Positions 55,808 to 64,000 of a stretch of 64,000 nucleotides of DNA are shown in pieces. A model generated the notes under the pieces. That model was given only the letters and a program-made list of their open reading frames with translations, made no database searches and was not told where the DNA came from. The stretch comes from Candidula unifasciata. Lineage: Eukaryota; Mollusca; Gastropoda; Stylommatophora; Geomitridae. Both the position numbers and the translations under genes were made by a program. Where the stretch lies: assembly GCA_905116865.2 (NCBI GenBank), contig CAJHNH020000494.1, positions 113,501 to 177,500 of the forward strand. The letters run 5' to 3'. The stretch's first letter is position 1. Every line of letters begins with the position of its first letter.

Positions 55808-56464
55808 CTAGTGTATTATCTTGAAAGCAGTCCTTTCAGTTTTTCCGAGTCCTACATCTACTAAAACATCACATTTTGCTCCCTTTTTGGCTGCTATGTC
55901 AGCTTTTTCATTGCCTATTACACCTCTGTGTGCTGGTACCCATGCAATGGTGACTTGGCATCCTTTATTCTTGAGCTGAGTTGTTAGATTTAGGATTGTC
56001 TCTTTAATATCTGGTCTACTGCTAGTTTTATGTGTTTTTAACGTCTGCACCGAGGACAATGAATCTGTCAGTATGGTAAATTTAGTTGGAGGTTTATTAA
56101 TTACCATCTCTAATGCTTTCATTATGCCGACTAGTTCTGCAGTGCATACTGCCACATGATCTGTTATTTTATATTCTCTTTGTATATTCCACTGTGGGAT
56201 TATTACTCCTGCGCCTACTTCTCCTGCTTCATTCTTAGATCCGTCAGTGTATGCAACCAGATTGTCTGATCGGATCTGGTCTATGTATTCTTCTGTTATT
56301 GCTTTGGCTTCAAATGTTTCAGTATTCTTATTAATAATTTTCATCAGACTCATGTCTGTCCTGGGCAGCTCTAGTCTCGATGGAGGGATTTGAGGGACAA
56401 ACCTAACGCTTGCCTCTAGAGTCCTGGCTAAGTCCTCATCATCGTTAATTTCTAGTGCAGCGTC
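55808..56464 (-). pseudogene. LINE RNase H domain
   Basis: Contains LVAYTDGSKNEAGEVGAGV, AVCTAELVGIMKAL, ILTDSLSSV and WVPAHRGVIGNEKADIAAKK, so the D, E, D and final H/D active-site residues are all present. The preceding linker (DDEDLARTLEASVRFVPQIP) is in frame after the TGA. No other lesion seen. Confidence 0.92.
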
Positions 56465-57703
56465 TCAGGCTGCTGGTCTCTGTATGTCTCTGACCGGTCT
56501 GTCACCTAGGTGGGTAATGTTATGATGAAAAGCGTCTGAAGCTGGGTGTCTGGCATCGTTGGCCGCTTTCATCCAATAGCTAAAAGTAAGTTGTTTCCTT
56601 CTGAGGTTAAGCGGTGTGATGCCTAGTGCTACCTCCATGGCCTCTCTCGATGTCCCTTTGCCAGCGCCCATGATGGTAGTCAGGGCTTTGCACTGAATCC
56701 TATCAAGTTTGCATTTGCTGTTCTCTGATGCTGATTCGTATACTATGCTTCCGTATTCCATTTTGCCCCTAACGAAAGCTTTATAAAATTGTATTAGGGT
56801 GTCCTGGTGTGCTCCCCATCCGTTTCCTTTAATCAGTCTCAGCATATTATTGTACTTTGTACACTTTACTACGAGATCATCGATGTGCTTAGCCCAGGTC
56901 ATTTGCTCATCCAGAATCATTCCTAGAAATTTCGTCGAACGTGTCCGCTGAACTGTTCTACCATTAATTTGGAGTCTCGTTACTTCTGGGTCATAATTAA
57001 GCTGTCTTTTAAAGTTGAATATCATGCTTACTGTTTTGTCGACGTTGATTTTAACTCCCCATTTTCCCATCCAATGCGCAACTTCGTCTAGACTTTTTTG
57101 CAATCTTTTCTTAGCGCAGGGGATCTGATTATGGCTGTGGTAGATTGCACAATCATCCGCAAATTGAGTTAGTCCTGTGTCCTTGTTCGTGATGGCATCA
57201 TCAAGGTCGTTTACTAATATACTGAACAGGGTAGGGGATATTACAGCACCCTGAGGGATTCCATTCACCTGATCAAAAGTTTGTGATCTTTCGTTATTAA
57301 CTAGTACTGAAAATGTTCTTTCTTGTAGAAAGCTTCGGATATATCTGTAGGTTCTTCCGGTAAATCCTAGTTTAGCTGCTTTAAACAAGGCTGCTGGCCG
57401 ATAGCACTGGTCATATGCCTGTTCCAGATCCAGGAACACTGCCATTGTCTTACCTCCTGTTTTAAATGACTTTTTAACATGGTCTTCTAAATTTATAATT
57501 TGATCTAGGGTGCATCTGTTGGATCTGAACCCTGCCTGAGTTTTGCTAAACAGGTTATTTTTCTCCATGTGGAATGTTATTCTTTTATTGACGATTGTTT
57601 CTAATATTTTCCCCAGGTGGGATATTAAAGATATTGGTTTATATGAGTCTACTTTTTGAGGGTCCTTATTAGCCTTTTTAATAGGTATGATAGTTGCTTC
57701 CTT
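56465..57703 (-). pseudogene. LINE reverse transcriptase domain
   Basis: From the break at 57704 the frame reads KEATIIPIKKANKDP and YKPISLISHLGKILE, then QAGFRSNRCTLDQI, the motif-A FLDLEQAYD, motif-B GIPQGAVISPTLFSI and the catalytic FADD box (QFADDCAIYHS). A TGA at 56465 ends it; the same frame then continues into RNase H. All catalytic residues are intact. Confidence 0.92.
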
Positions 57704-57706
57704 TCA

Positions 57707-58555
57707 TCTTCTTGGAATCTCTCCCTCTTTCCAGATCTCATTGTAGAAATCAGTAATCTGTTTAATGGTTTTTGCTGGTAGCATTTTCATTATAGTATAG
57801 TTTAGAATATCGGATTTGGCTTGTATTGCTGAGTTAACTTCTTCAGTAGTTATATCTGCATCTAGGTATGAATTTTCTTCCTTAATTGTGATTTTAGTTG
57901 TCATAATCTCTGTATTAAGAGCAGTTCTGTTTTTCCGTTCTTGTTGATTTAGTTTATTATTGGAACAGACCTCATAGAAGTGCTGTCCGAAGATATCTGC
58001 CTTATCTTTATCAGTAATTGCCACTGTGGGTACCTGAATTGTAGGGATCCTTTCTTTTATTTTGTCTCCTTTAATGACTTTAATCTGATTCCACACTTCA
58101 GTTGCTGGAGTATCAGGGTTCAATTTTTGGCAGAATGTCCTCCAGTGCGCCTCCTTAGCATTGCGAATGACTTTGGTAGTTGCATTTCTGTGTTTAACAT
58201 ATTCTTGCCATCTTTCTGTTGACCCGAATTTTCTATAGTCATGCAGAGCCCTTTTACGTTTATCTGTCGCCTCAGTGCATTCTTGCGTCCACAATGCAAC
58301 AGGGTTCTTATTTACGTTTCTTGTATTGTTGTTAGTTAAAGTCTTATTTCCTCCCTCAAGAAGATGGGTAGGCATGTTTTTATTTGGAATATTTCTTGTT
58401 GCTACTTTTAGTATTGTATTAGTCATTCTTTCAGCAAAAGTATCAATGTTTTCACCTTCTGATCTAACCAACTCTGTATTATTAAGTTCATCTATAACTT
58501 TATCCCATTTCGCTTTTTTAAAATTAAAAGTAGGTTTGTTACTAGTTTCATAATT
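57707..58555 (-). pseudogene. LINE region between endonuclease and RT
   Basis: Reads NKPTFNFKKAKWDKVIDELN, then NPVALWTQECTEATDKRKRA and HWRTFCQKLNPDTPATEVWN, a typical connector before the RT palm. It is in the frame shared by the neighbours. Confidence 0.85.
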
Positions 58556-58780
58556 TTGTTGGTTGGGTTTTAATTCTCGTTAAAATTGGAAGATGGTCGC
58601 TTGAGGTGTCTTCTAAAACTTCCCATTGGCTTCCAGCTAAACTCTGTGTTACTAGTGTAAGGTCAATAGCCGAATGTCTATTTCCTGGAATTGGATTAAT
58701 CCTTGTTATCGACCCGTCATTGAGTACTGTTAGTTGATTATCTTCAATAAATTCTAATAGTTCTTTTTCTGCCAGACTTT

Positions 58781-59221
58781 CTATTCTGCCACCCCAAAGG
58801 GGTGTGAGCAGTTAAAGTCGCCTACGATTATTGTGTTAGTGGTTATCCTGTTTTCTATTTCTTTAAGATCATTCTCCTCTATCTCCCCTTTTGGGCAGTA
58901 GATGTTAATTATCTTTAGGTTTTGAGGTTTGCAGGCTATTTCTACACACATACCTTCAAAGTTGTTAGTTTTGAACTTGTCCTGAGTTATCTCTCTTATT
59001 CCCTTATTGATGAGGATGGCTACGCCACCTCCATTGCCTATTTCTCTATCATTCCTGAATATTTTATATCCTGGGAGTTTAAAGGTATCTTTTGGTTTCA
59101 GGTTTGTTTCTTGAAGGGCTAGTATATTACACTCGCCCTGGAAATCTGACATCATTGCTGGTAGGTTAAGTTTAGCTCCCCTGCAGTTAAATTGAATTAT
59201 CTGCAGGTCTAGTTTATTCAC
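58781..59221 (-). pseudogene. LINE APE-type endonuclease domain
   Basis: Contains IIQFNCRGAKLNLPAMM, then ILALQETNLKP, FRNDREIGNGGGVAILINKG, INIYCPKG and VGDFNCSHPF. These are the N (QFNCRG), E (LQET), Y (IYCP) and D/N (GDFN) motifs of the fold. The shift in CCCCAAAGGGG at 58792-58802 ends the frame; the neighbouring frame continues with GGRIESLAEKELLEF and later HSAIDLTLV and SSDHLPIL. Confidence 0.9.
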
Positions 59222-59640
59222 TACTCTAGGATTGAATTTTGGTGATTTTGTGTGTCTGGTTAGGCTTAGTGTGGGTTTGACTGACTGGTGTCTTTAGTCT
59301 TCTATTTATCCAGTTAGACAGAGACAACACAACATTCAATATCTGTGAACATAAAGGCGGGGGTAGGGGTGGTTGCGCTGGGGTGGAGCATGAGGCCCGT
59401 GGTGCTGGTGCTGGGGTGAGGACGGGTGGGGTGTGGATTGCGCTGGAGCGGTGCATGGGGTTGGGAATGCTGGTGCTGGGGTGGAGGCTGGTAGCGTGCA
59501 GGGTGTGGGATGCGCTGGTGGCGTGCAGGGTGTGGGATGCGCTGGTGGGGGGCATGCTGCTGAGGATGCTGGTGCTGAAGACGATGGCGGGCGTAATGAT
59601 ATATCAATAAAGCACTAAATCTACACCACAATATTATTTA

Positions 59641-60700
59641 AAGCAATCACAAATCATGAATCACAGTCCTGAAAATGTAAACAAATCGATTAGTCCTCTG
59701 AAAATCAGTGGAAAATGGCAGCCAAAGGCTTAAAATGAGCGTTTTGTGAGAGCGTTGTGAATAGCTTCCGATCGCTGTAAAATCAGTGAATGGAATGCAG
59801 GCCAAAGGAGAAACATTACCATTTATTAGTGTTAGACGCTAACGCGGAAAAAAATCAGGCCACTAGGGTATTTAAAGACCGGACTGACAGATTTTCGTTC
59901 TGTTTGACTTTCGGACTAGCGACTGCTGCTTTGTACAATGGGCCAGTCAGCAGTCATGGCGACCGCAAGGAAAGTCCGTGGTCTGACTGATTTCAGACGG
60001 TGGCACGTTCATTTGGTTAAGTTCGATGCTATATATTTTAGATTTTGGTCGAGCATGTTGTTGTTATTAATGTCGTTATTTGTGGATCACGCTGATGTGA
60101 TGTCAAGTAAAATAAATTTGTGTTCAATGTAGTAATGATAGTTCCAGATGTTTTCCTTCAGCTTAGGACTTGTAGATAGTTTACCTAGTTGAGTTTAATT
60201 GTTGTACCGCTGATCTAGACTTTACACAGAAGATTTTCTGCCTGGGTGAGATACTTCTGATCTCTCCCCCACCTAAACGAACTCTTTTTCTTTATTTTTT
60301 CTTGGTACTAAGGTCTTTCTCCGCTCTAGTACACAACCCCTCAGAGTTTGTGATCTTGTCCTGCCAAGTATTTTTCTTAGGCATGTCATAAAGCAGAGTG
60401 CTGAGAACACCGGCCGGAAGTTCGTCCTCTCCAAAGCACAAAGCCTAGGCAGTAGTGTAGAGACAATATTTTGTCCATGCATCATGATCATTCCCTCGGC
60501 CTGCCTTATTTACTTATAAAAACAGTAGAGTAACCTATCAATAATGCGAACAACAGATGAGATCGTTTGGCCATCTGACGAGAATGACCTGGCACCAACT
60601 GCCACAGAGAGTTAGTTAATTAGTCTTTTTTCTTGAACTAGGGCAGCGCATGGGGCAGAGGTCATAGCTCTGCATGTCTGGAGGTTCGTTGCCACCTGTT
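59641..60700. other. Unrecognised intergenic sequence
   Basis: Open frames such as 59790-59990 have no known motif. No repeat family was seen. Confidence 0.4.
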
Positions 60701-60734
60701 TTAGGTCTTGGATGTTTGTTAAGCCCCTGGTTTA

Positions 60735-60965
60735 AACTTCACTGATGATGGTTCATGGAAGTCTAGAGAGAACAATAATGGAGGGGTATATGCCTGGGAA
60801 GAGAGGAAGACCCAAGGAGAAGATGGGTGCAGGATGTGGCAAATGATCTCCAGATGGGTGTATCAGACGCAGGACATCTTGCTCAGGATAGGAAGGTTTT
60901 CCGGAGGGTTGTTATGGCAGCGAGGTTCCGCGAGGGACATGCTACTGAATGAATGAATGAATGAT
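60735..60965 (+). pseudogene. LINE tail with (GAAT)n end
   Basis: Reads MVHGSLERTIMEGYMPGKRG, then RRRWVQDVANDLQMG and LAQDRKVFRRVV, a reverse transcriptase C-terminus, ending GAATGAATGAATG. Target or host copy unknown. Confidence 0.75.
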
Positions 60966-61239
60966 GATAGTTCTACGCAGGGTTTTTCTTGGTTTTCCCG
61001 TTTTCGCTTTCCGGTGTCCATATGAGAGCTTGACGGAGGAGTCTGGTCTTATCCATTCTAAGTACATAGCCGATGTAGTTCTAGCGGCGCTTTCTTATGC
61101 AATTGGATACATTATCTTGCTTGGTCTCATGTCTTATTTGCGTATTGGATCTTAAATGTGTCCAGTGAAGATTTAATATTCTCTGGCACTGGTAGCATAG
61201 TATTGGTTTCAACGTTATTATAGTAATATTATGAATGTG

Positions 61240-61705
61240 TCCTGCCTTCTACATACATCCAGTTTTAACATATGGCTGTGAGTCCTGGACAAACGGTAGG
61301 CAAGCCAAAAAAATTCTTGAGGCCTCAGAGATTTGGTTTTATAGAATGGAATGCTTAAAATACTTTGGAAAGCCAAAAAGATCAACCAAGAGGTTTCGAA
61401 AGAGGCGGAGTACGAAGACAACTTATCACAGACATCAGAAGGAGACAGTTATCATTTTTCGGCCATGTTATGAAAAGAGGGAAAAGGGAACATGTTGTGA
61501 TCACTAGAAAGATCTATGGAAAGAGGAATAGAGTAAGACTACGAGAGAAGATTCTTAAAATTCTTGTTGCATGGCATGGAGGGGTGTAAGCACACAAAAT
61601 GATACATGCTGCAGGAGATCGCAGATTGTGGAGAGGCATGATTGTCCACGCCAGTCGGCTTGGCACCTGATGATCGTGGTGGTTATGATGATGTGAATGT
61701 ATACG
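61240..61705 (+). pseudogene. LINE tail just upstream of RSPH14
   Basis: Reads LTYGCESWTN, then KILEASEIWFYRMECL, and, after a shift, RRQLSFFGHVMKRG and RLREKILKIL. The end has ATACGAAACCGAAC, the same end as the LINE at 11756. It lies 60 bases upstream of the RSPH14 ATG, so its end may lie in the promoter. Confidence 0.78.
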
Positions 61706-61741
61706 AAACCGAACAGGAAAAAAACAGTAGAGAGTTCCTCA

Positions 61742-61755
61742 GTTGCCATGGATAC
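61742..61755 (-). promoter_or_regulatory. RFX X-box upstream of RSPH14
   Basis: The minus-strand 14-mer GTATCCATGGCAAC fits the published X-box consensus GTHNYYATRRNAAC at every position. The plus-strand reading has one mismatch. X-boxes bind RFX factors that drive ciliary genes and usually lie within about 150 bases upstream of the start codon; this one is 14 bases from it. Overlap with the 5' UTR is likely. Function is inferred from sequence and the ciliary identity of the gene. Confidence 0.7.
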
Positions 61756-61768
61756 GAGTTGAGGCACA

Positions 61769-61861
61769 ATGGCGTTCACGTTGATATCTGCCAAATACCC
61801 GCCCAATATTGACGTGACCAAAACTCCACTTGCCTACGGCAGGCGAGCGATACCACGGCTT
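61769..61861 (+). CDS. RSPH14: RSPH14 coding exon 1
   Basis: Thirty-one codons from ATG at 61769: MAFTLISAKYPPNIDVTKTP, then LAYGRRAIPRL, ended by donor CTT|GTAAGATG. Vertebrate RSPH14 (RTDR1) starts with ISAYQFP and an LGHRALPKL motif, so the pattern ISA-Y-P ... G-R-A-P-L is preserved. RSPH14 is an armadillo-repeat protein of the axonemal radial spoke in motile cilia and flagella. Phase 0 leads into exon 2 (63738). An RFX X-box sits 14-27 bases upstream. Confidence 0.85.
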
Positions 61862-62159
61862 GTAAGATGTTTTACTGCGATACAACCTTTTTGGGGAGAA
61901 AAAAAAAGGGGCGGGGAGGGGGGGGGGGTAATTATTGAAATGTGTATATTTATCTGAAACTACAGAGCTGATAATAATGTAAAGTGCTGATAATGTTTCT
62001 TGCCATCTTTCTGTACTTCCGGACGAGTGTTCAGCTGTACCTTAGGGAGGCATGAGAATCAAATTCAATGTCAATGGCGATGTTTTAGGCCAGGGACAAT
62101 GTGTATCTTCCCGTAGCACTAAGCCTCGCCAGTACTGTAGCACCAACAAGCAACGGAAT

Positions 62160-62400
62160 CAGTAGAGAAACGAGATTTTTGTGGCTTGGAGAGAATGAGG
62201 CACCTGGGTGTAACCAGAGGTTCTGGCCTGCTGACTACACTCAGAGGAAAGGCAAGACGGACATTTAACCAGATCGTGACCGGTACCATCAGTACTGGAA
62301 CTCTGCGCTGGCTGCTGAAGCTGAGAACGGAGTACACAAGGGAATGCCTTGAGTGCTGTGCTGTCAATTCTTGACTCAACTCAACTCAATACTGTAACAC
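62160..62400 (+). pseudogene. LINE 3' end (family B)
   Basis: Reads RGKARRTFNQIVTGTISTGT, then LRWLLKLRTE, as at 50090-50180. Followed by CTCAACTCAACTCAA. Confidence 0.75.
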
Positions 62401-62489
62401 CACTTGGTGTTGAACTGATGTTTGACAAGCTAGATGTCGTGAGGACTCTTTGCGGAGGCATAAATAAATCCTCAGTCTGAGGAGAATGA

Positions 62490-62680
62490 CGCTACCATCA
62501 CGGGATCTGGCAGATGCTCAACACTCAAGAGAAAGGCGAGACGGATATACAGTCAGTCAGTTACTGGTGCCATGGAAGTTTGAACTCTTCGCTTGCTGCT
62601 GAAGAAGGGGATGGAGCGCTTATGGGAGCGTCGGAGTGCTGAGATGTCAATTCTTAATTCAACATTGAGTATTTTAGTAA
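62490..62680 (+). pseudogene. LINE 3' end (family B), diverged
   Basis: Repeats the end once more: AGAGAAAGGCGAGACGGATA and CTCTTCGCTTGCTGCTGAAG. It is in RSPH14 intron 1. Confidence 0.65.
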
Positions 62681-62739
62681 ACCTGTGATATCCATGCAAC
62701 TTGACTTGTCTCCACCCACTTTAATCACTCCAAAATTGA

Positions 62740-63000
62740 ATTTAACTGAGCTTCAAGATCCGACATCACAGCACACGGGACATTCCCATATGTCCTCCGT
62801 CCCCTCTTCAGCAGCCAGCAAAAAGTTCCTACTCCGATAGCACCGGTAATAGTCTGATTGCATGTCTGTTGTTGACTGTGAGAATGCAGTGTTAGCTAGA
62901 TCCCCCGGTCACTCCCAGCTGTACCCAGTCATACTTTAACTGTGAATCGGTACAGTTCACTGGCTCCCAAAAGGCCTTGACAACCTCTAGCGCCTCACGC
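62740..63000 (-). pseudogene. LINE 3' end (family B), inverted
   Basis: The minus strand reads TTTTGGGAGCCAGTG, then CTTTTTGCTGGCTGCTGAAG and GTGATGTCGGATCTTGAAGC, matching 49985-50215. Confidence 0.7.
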
Positions 63001-63029
63001 ATATGTTAACTCCAAAGAAAAGGTAGCAC

Positions 63030-63130
63030 CCTAAAACGTGGACAAGGTGCTCAAGTCCCCAGGTTCCGTCGCCCAGGTAAGCATAAGTGTGAGCCACTGT
63101 GCTACGCCGTCTACCTCAGTTTGAGAAAGG
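63030..63130 (-). mobile_element. tRNA-like SINE head
   Basis: On the minus strand GCGTAGCACAGTGGCTCACA contains a perfect A-box (TAGCACAGTGG). The B-box is degenerate. In RSPH14 intron 1. Confidence 0.55.
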
Positions 63131-63737
63131 GTTTATTTCTTTGTAATCAATATTTTGTTTTACTGACCGTTGTCGAAGTTCGTGGCTTAGAGTTTGTGAA
63201 CCCAGTTTCACTATCACGAAATAACAGTATTCCAAATCAGTGACATGCGAGTTTTACGAGATATTTTTTAGGTTGATGTCGACATGGGTATGAGCGTCTT
63301 ACCGTTAAGTATATAATGACAGATTTACTGGCGACAGAACAGCCTAGTAAAATTATGCATCAGACAACAAAAGCTGTAGTTGACCTGTAAGATACATTGC
63401 TCGCTTCCTTGCCTTGCTTGAGAAAAATTGTCGCGTCCAACCAGCATCCCCGAAGAGTAAGCTTCAGGTTATAATTGTGACCAGGTTAGTTGCCGCAGAT
63501 AAAAGGGTTTAGCATTGCACGTCACCAAGAGCCCTGAAAAGGACTCTACAGTTTTGATTCGGTCAAAGAAGTCAGTCCCAATTACTGTCCCTTTTGGCGA
63601 CGAAGTCATCTATCGGCAAGCCAGTGGGCGACCCGGTCGCCGATGTGCTGTACAGTTTGTCCAACCACAGCCTCCTGTAGAAATATAAGCTGCAGGAGGT
63701 TGTGGCCCAACTTAATACTAATGGTTGTCCAAAACAG

Positions 63738-63843
63738 AACAGAGAGCTTCACGATGACAACCTGTTGGTTCGACAGAGGGCGCTGATGTCGTTGTGTGAC
63801 TATCTGCACGACCCAGAGCACGTCGCCGAAGCCATCACTCAAG
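63738..63843 (+). CDS. RSPH14: RSPH14 coding exon 2 (first armadillo region), gene continues beyond window
   Basis: Thirty-five codons plus one base: NRELHDDNLLVRQRALMSLC, then DYLHDPEHVAEAITQ. Vertebrate RSPH14 has LLTRQRALMALCDLMHDPE at this spot, so the assignment is strong. The acceptor is CCAAAACAG|AACAGA and the donor CAAG|GTAAGAT. The intron after it turns at once into a 41-bp tandem array that runs off the end of the window. Upstream reading in this frame (63660-63737) has a stop and is intron. Confidence 0.88.
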
Positions 63844-63846
63844 GTA

Positions 63847-64000
63847 AGATAATACATGTGATGGGTTGATGGCTGGGTTACTATCTAATGTAATACATGT
63901 GATAGGTTGAGGGCTGGGTTACTATCTGATGTAATACATGTGATGGGTTGAGGGCTGGGTTACTATCTGATGTAATACATGTGATGGGTTGAGGGCTGGG
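63847..64000 (+). repeat. 41-bp minisatellite from the RSPH14 exon 2 donor (continues past window)
   Basis: Units GTAATACATGTGATGGGTTG plus AGGGCTGGGTTACTATCTGAT, four copies in the window. The first unit is the start of the intron itself, GTAAGATAATACATGTGATG, so the donor belongs to the repeat's first copy. Confidence 0.92.

Larger units (their letters stand above)
55600..59640 (-). mobile_element. Nearly complete non-LTR retrotransposon (APE endonuclease, RT, RNase H)
   Basis: Reading from right to left: a Pro/His/Ser-rich ORF1 remnant (59226-59631), APE endonuclease (58781-59221), RT (56465-57703) and RNase H (55808-56464). Endonuclease to RNase H is one continuous frame except for four lesions: a TGA at 57704-57706 and one at 56465-56467, and two compensating frame shifts (58792-58802 and near 58560). 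This layout (APE-RT-RNase H) occurs in the I/Nimb-like and R1-like groups. Ends are not fixed by a visible duplication. Confidence 0.9.

Noticed and set aside
63606..63857. Minus-strand 83-codon frame with KLGHNLL, reminiscent of RSPH14's N-terminus
   Set aside because: The plus strand carries the conserved LLVRQRALMSLC in the same place and exon 1 already supplies the N-terminus; likely chance.

Overview
The window is a piece of an animal nuclear genome. It has a large intron-rich gene with GT-AG introns, long tandem-repeat arrays, and many non-LTR retrotransposon fragments and tRNA-derived SINEs. The protein-level resemblance to vertebrate MADD and RSPH14, together with this repeat load, makes a lophotrochozoan, most likely a mollusc, my best guess. 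That is an inference and not a proof.

Positions 2365-45269 (minus strand) carry the 5' part of the MADD gene (DENN-domain Rab3 exchange factor and death-domain binder). I could place 16 coding exons, from the start codon at 45269 to an exon ending at 2365. They add up to about 946 codons, all splice phases agree, and the 3' end lies outside the window. One exon (33539-33669) lacks a single base in a strongly conserved stretch. At 61769-61861 and 63738-63843 (plus strand) lie the first two coding exons of a second gene, RSPH14 (radial spoke head 14, a ciliary armadillo-repeat protein), with a near-perfect RFX X-box 14-27 bases upstream of its start codon. The two genes are divergent and about 16.5 kb apart.

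Nearly all other sequence is repeats. MADD introns are filled with minisatellites (15, 20, 23, 24, 36, 39, 41, 44, 50, 67, 79 and 81 bp units) and simple repeats (GAA, GAAA, GA, CA). The intergenic part holds a 0.97-kb ACT array, a fold-back element, a 1.3-kb CA/TACA tract, a 15-bp minisatellite and a nearly intact RNase H-bearing LINE (about 55.6-59.6 kb). At least sixteen fragments are the same C-terminal tail of non-LTR reverse transcriptases, often ending in a simple repeat. SINEs of at least five types are present.

The most unusual signal is that several minisatellites seem to have been copied out of splice junctions. The array units next to MADD exons 3, 5, 6, 7, 9 and 13, and next to RSPH14 exon 2, contain the exon edge and/or the adjacent splice site. 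The same process therefore appears in two unrelated genes. All family assignments come from reading the sequence and remembered family features; no database search was possible.
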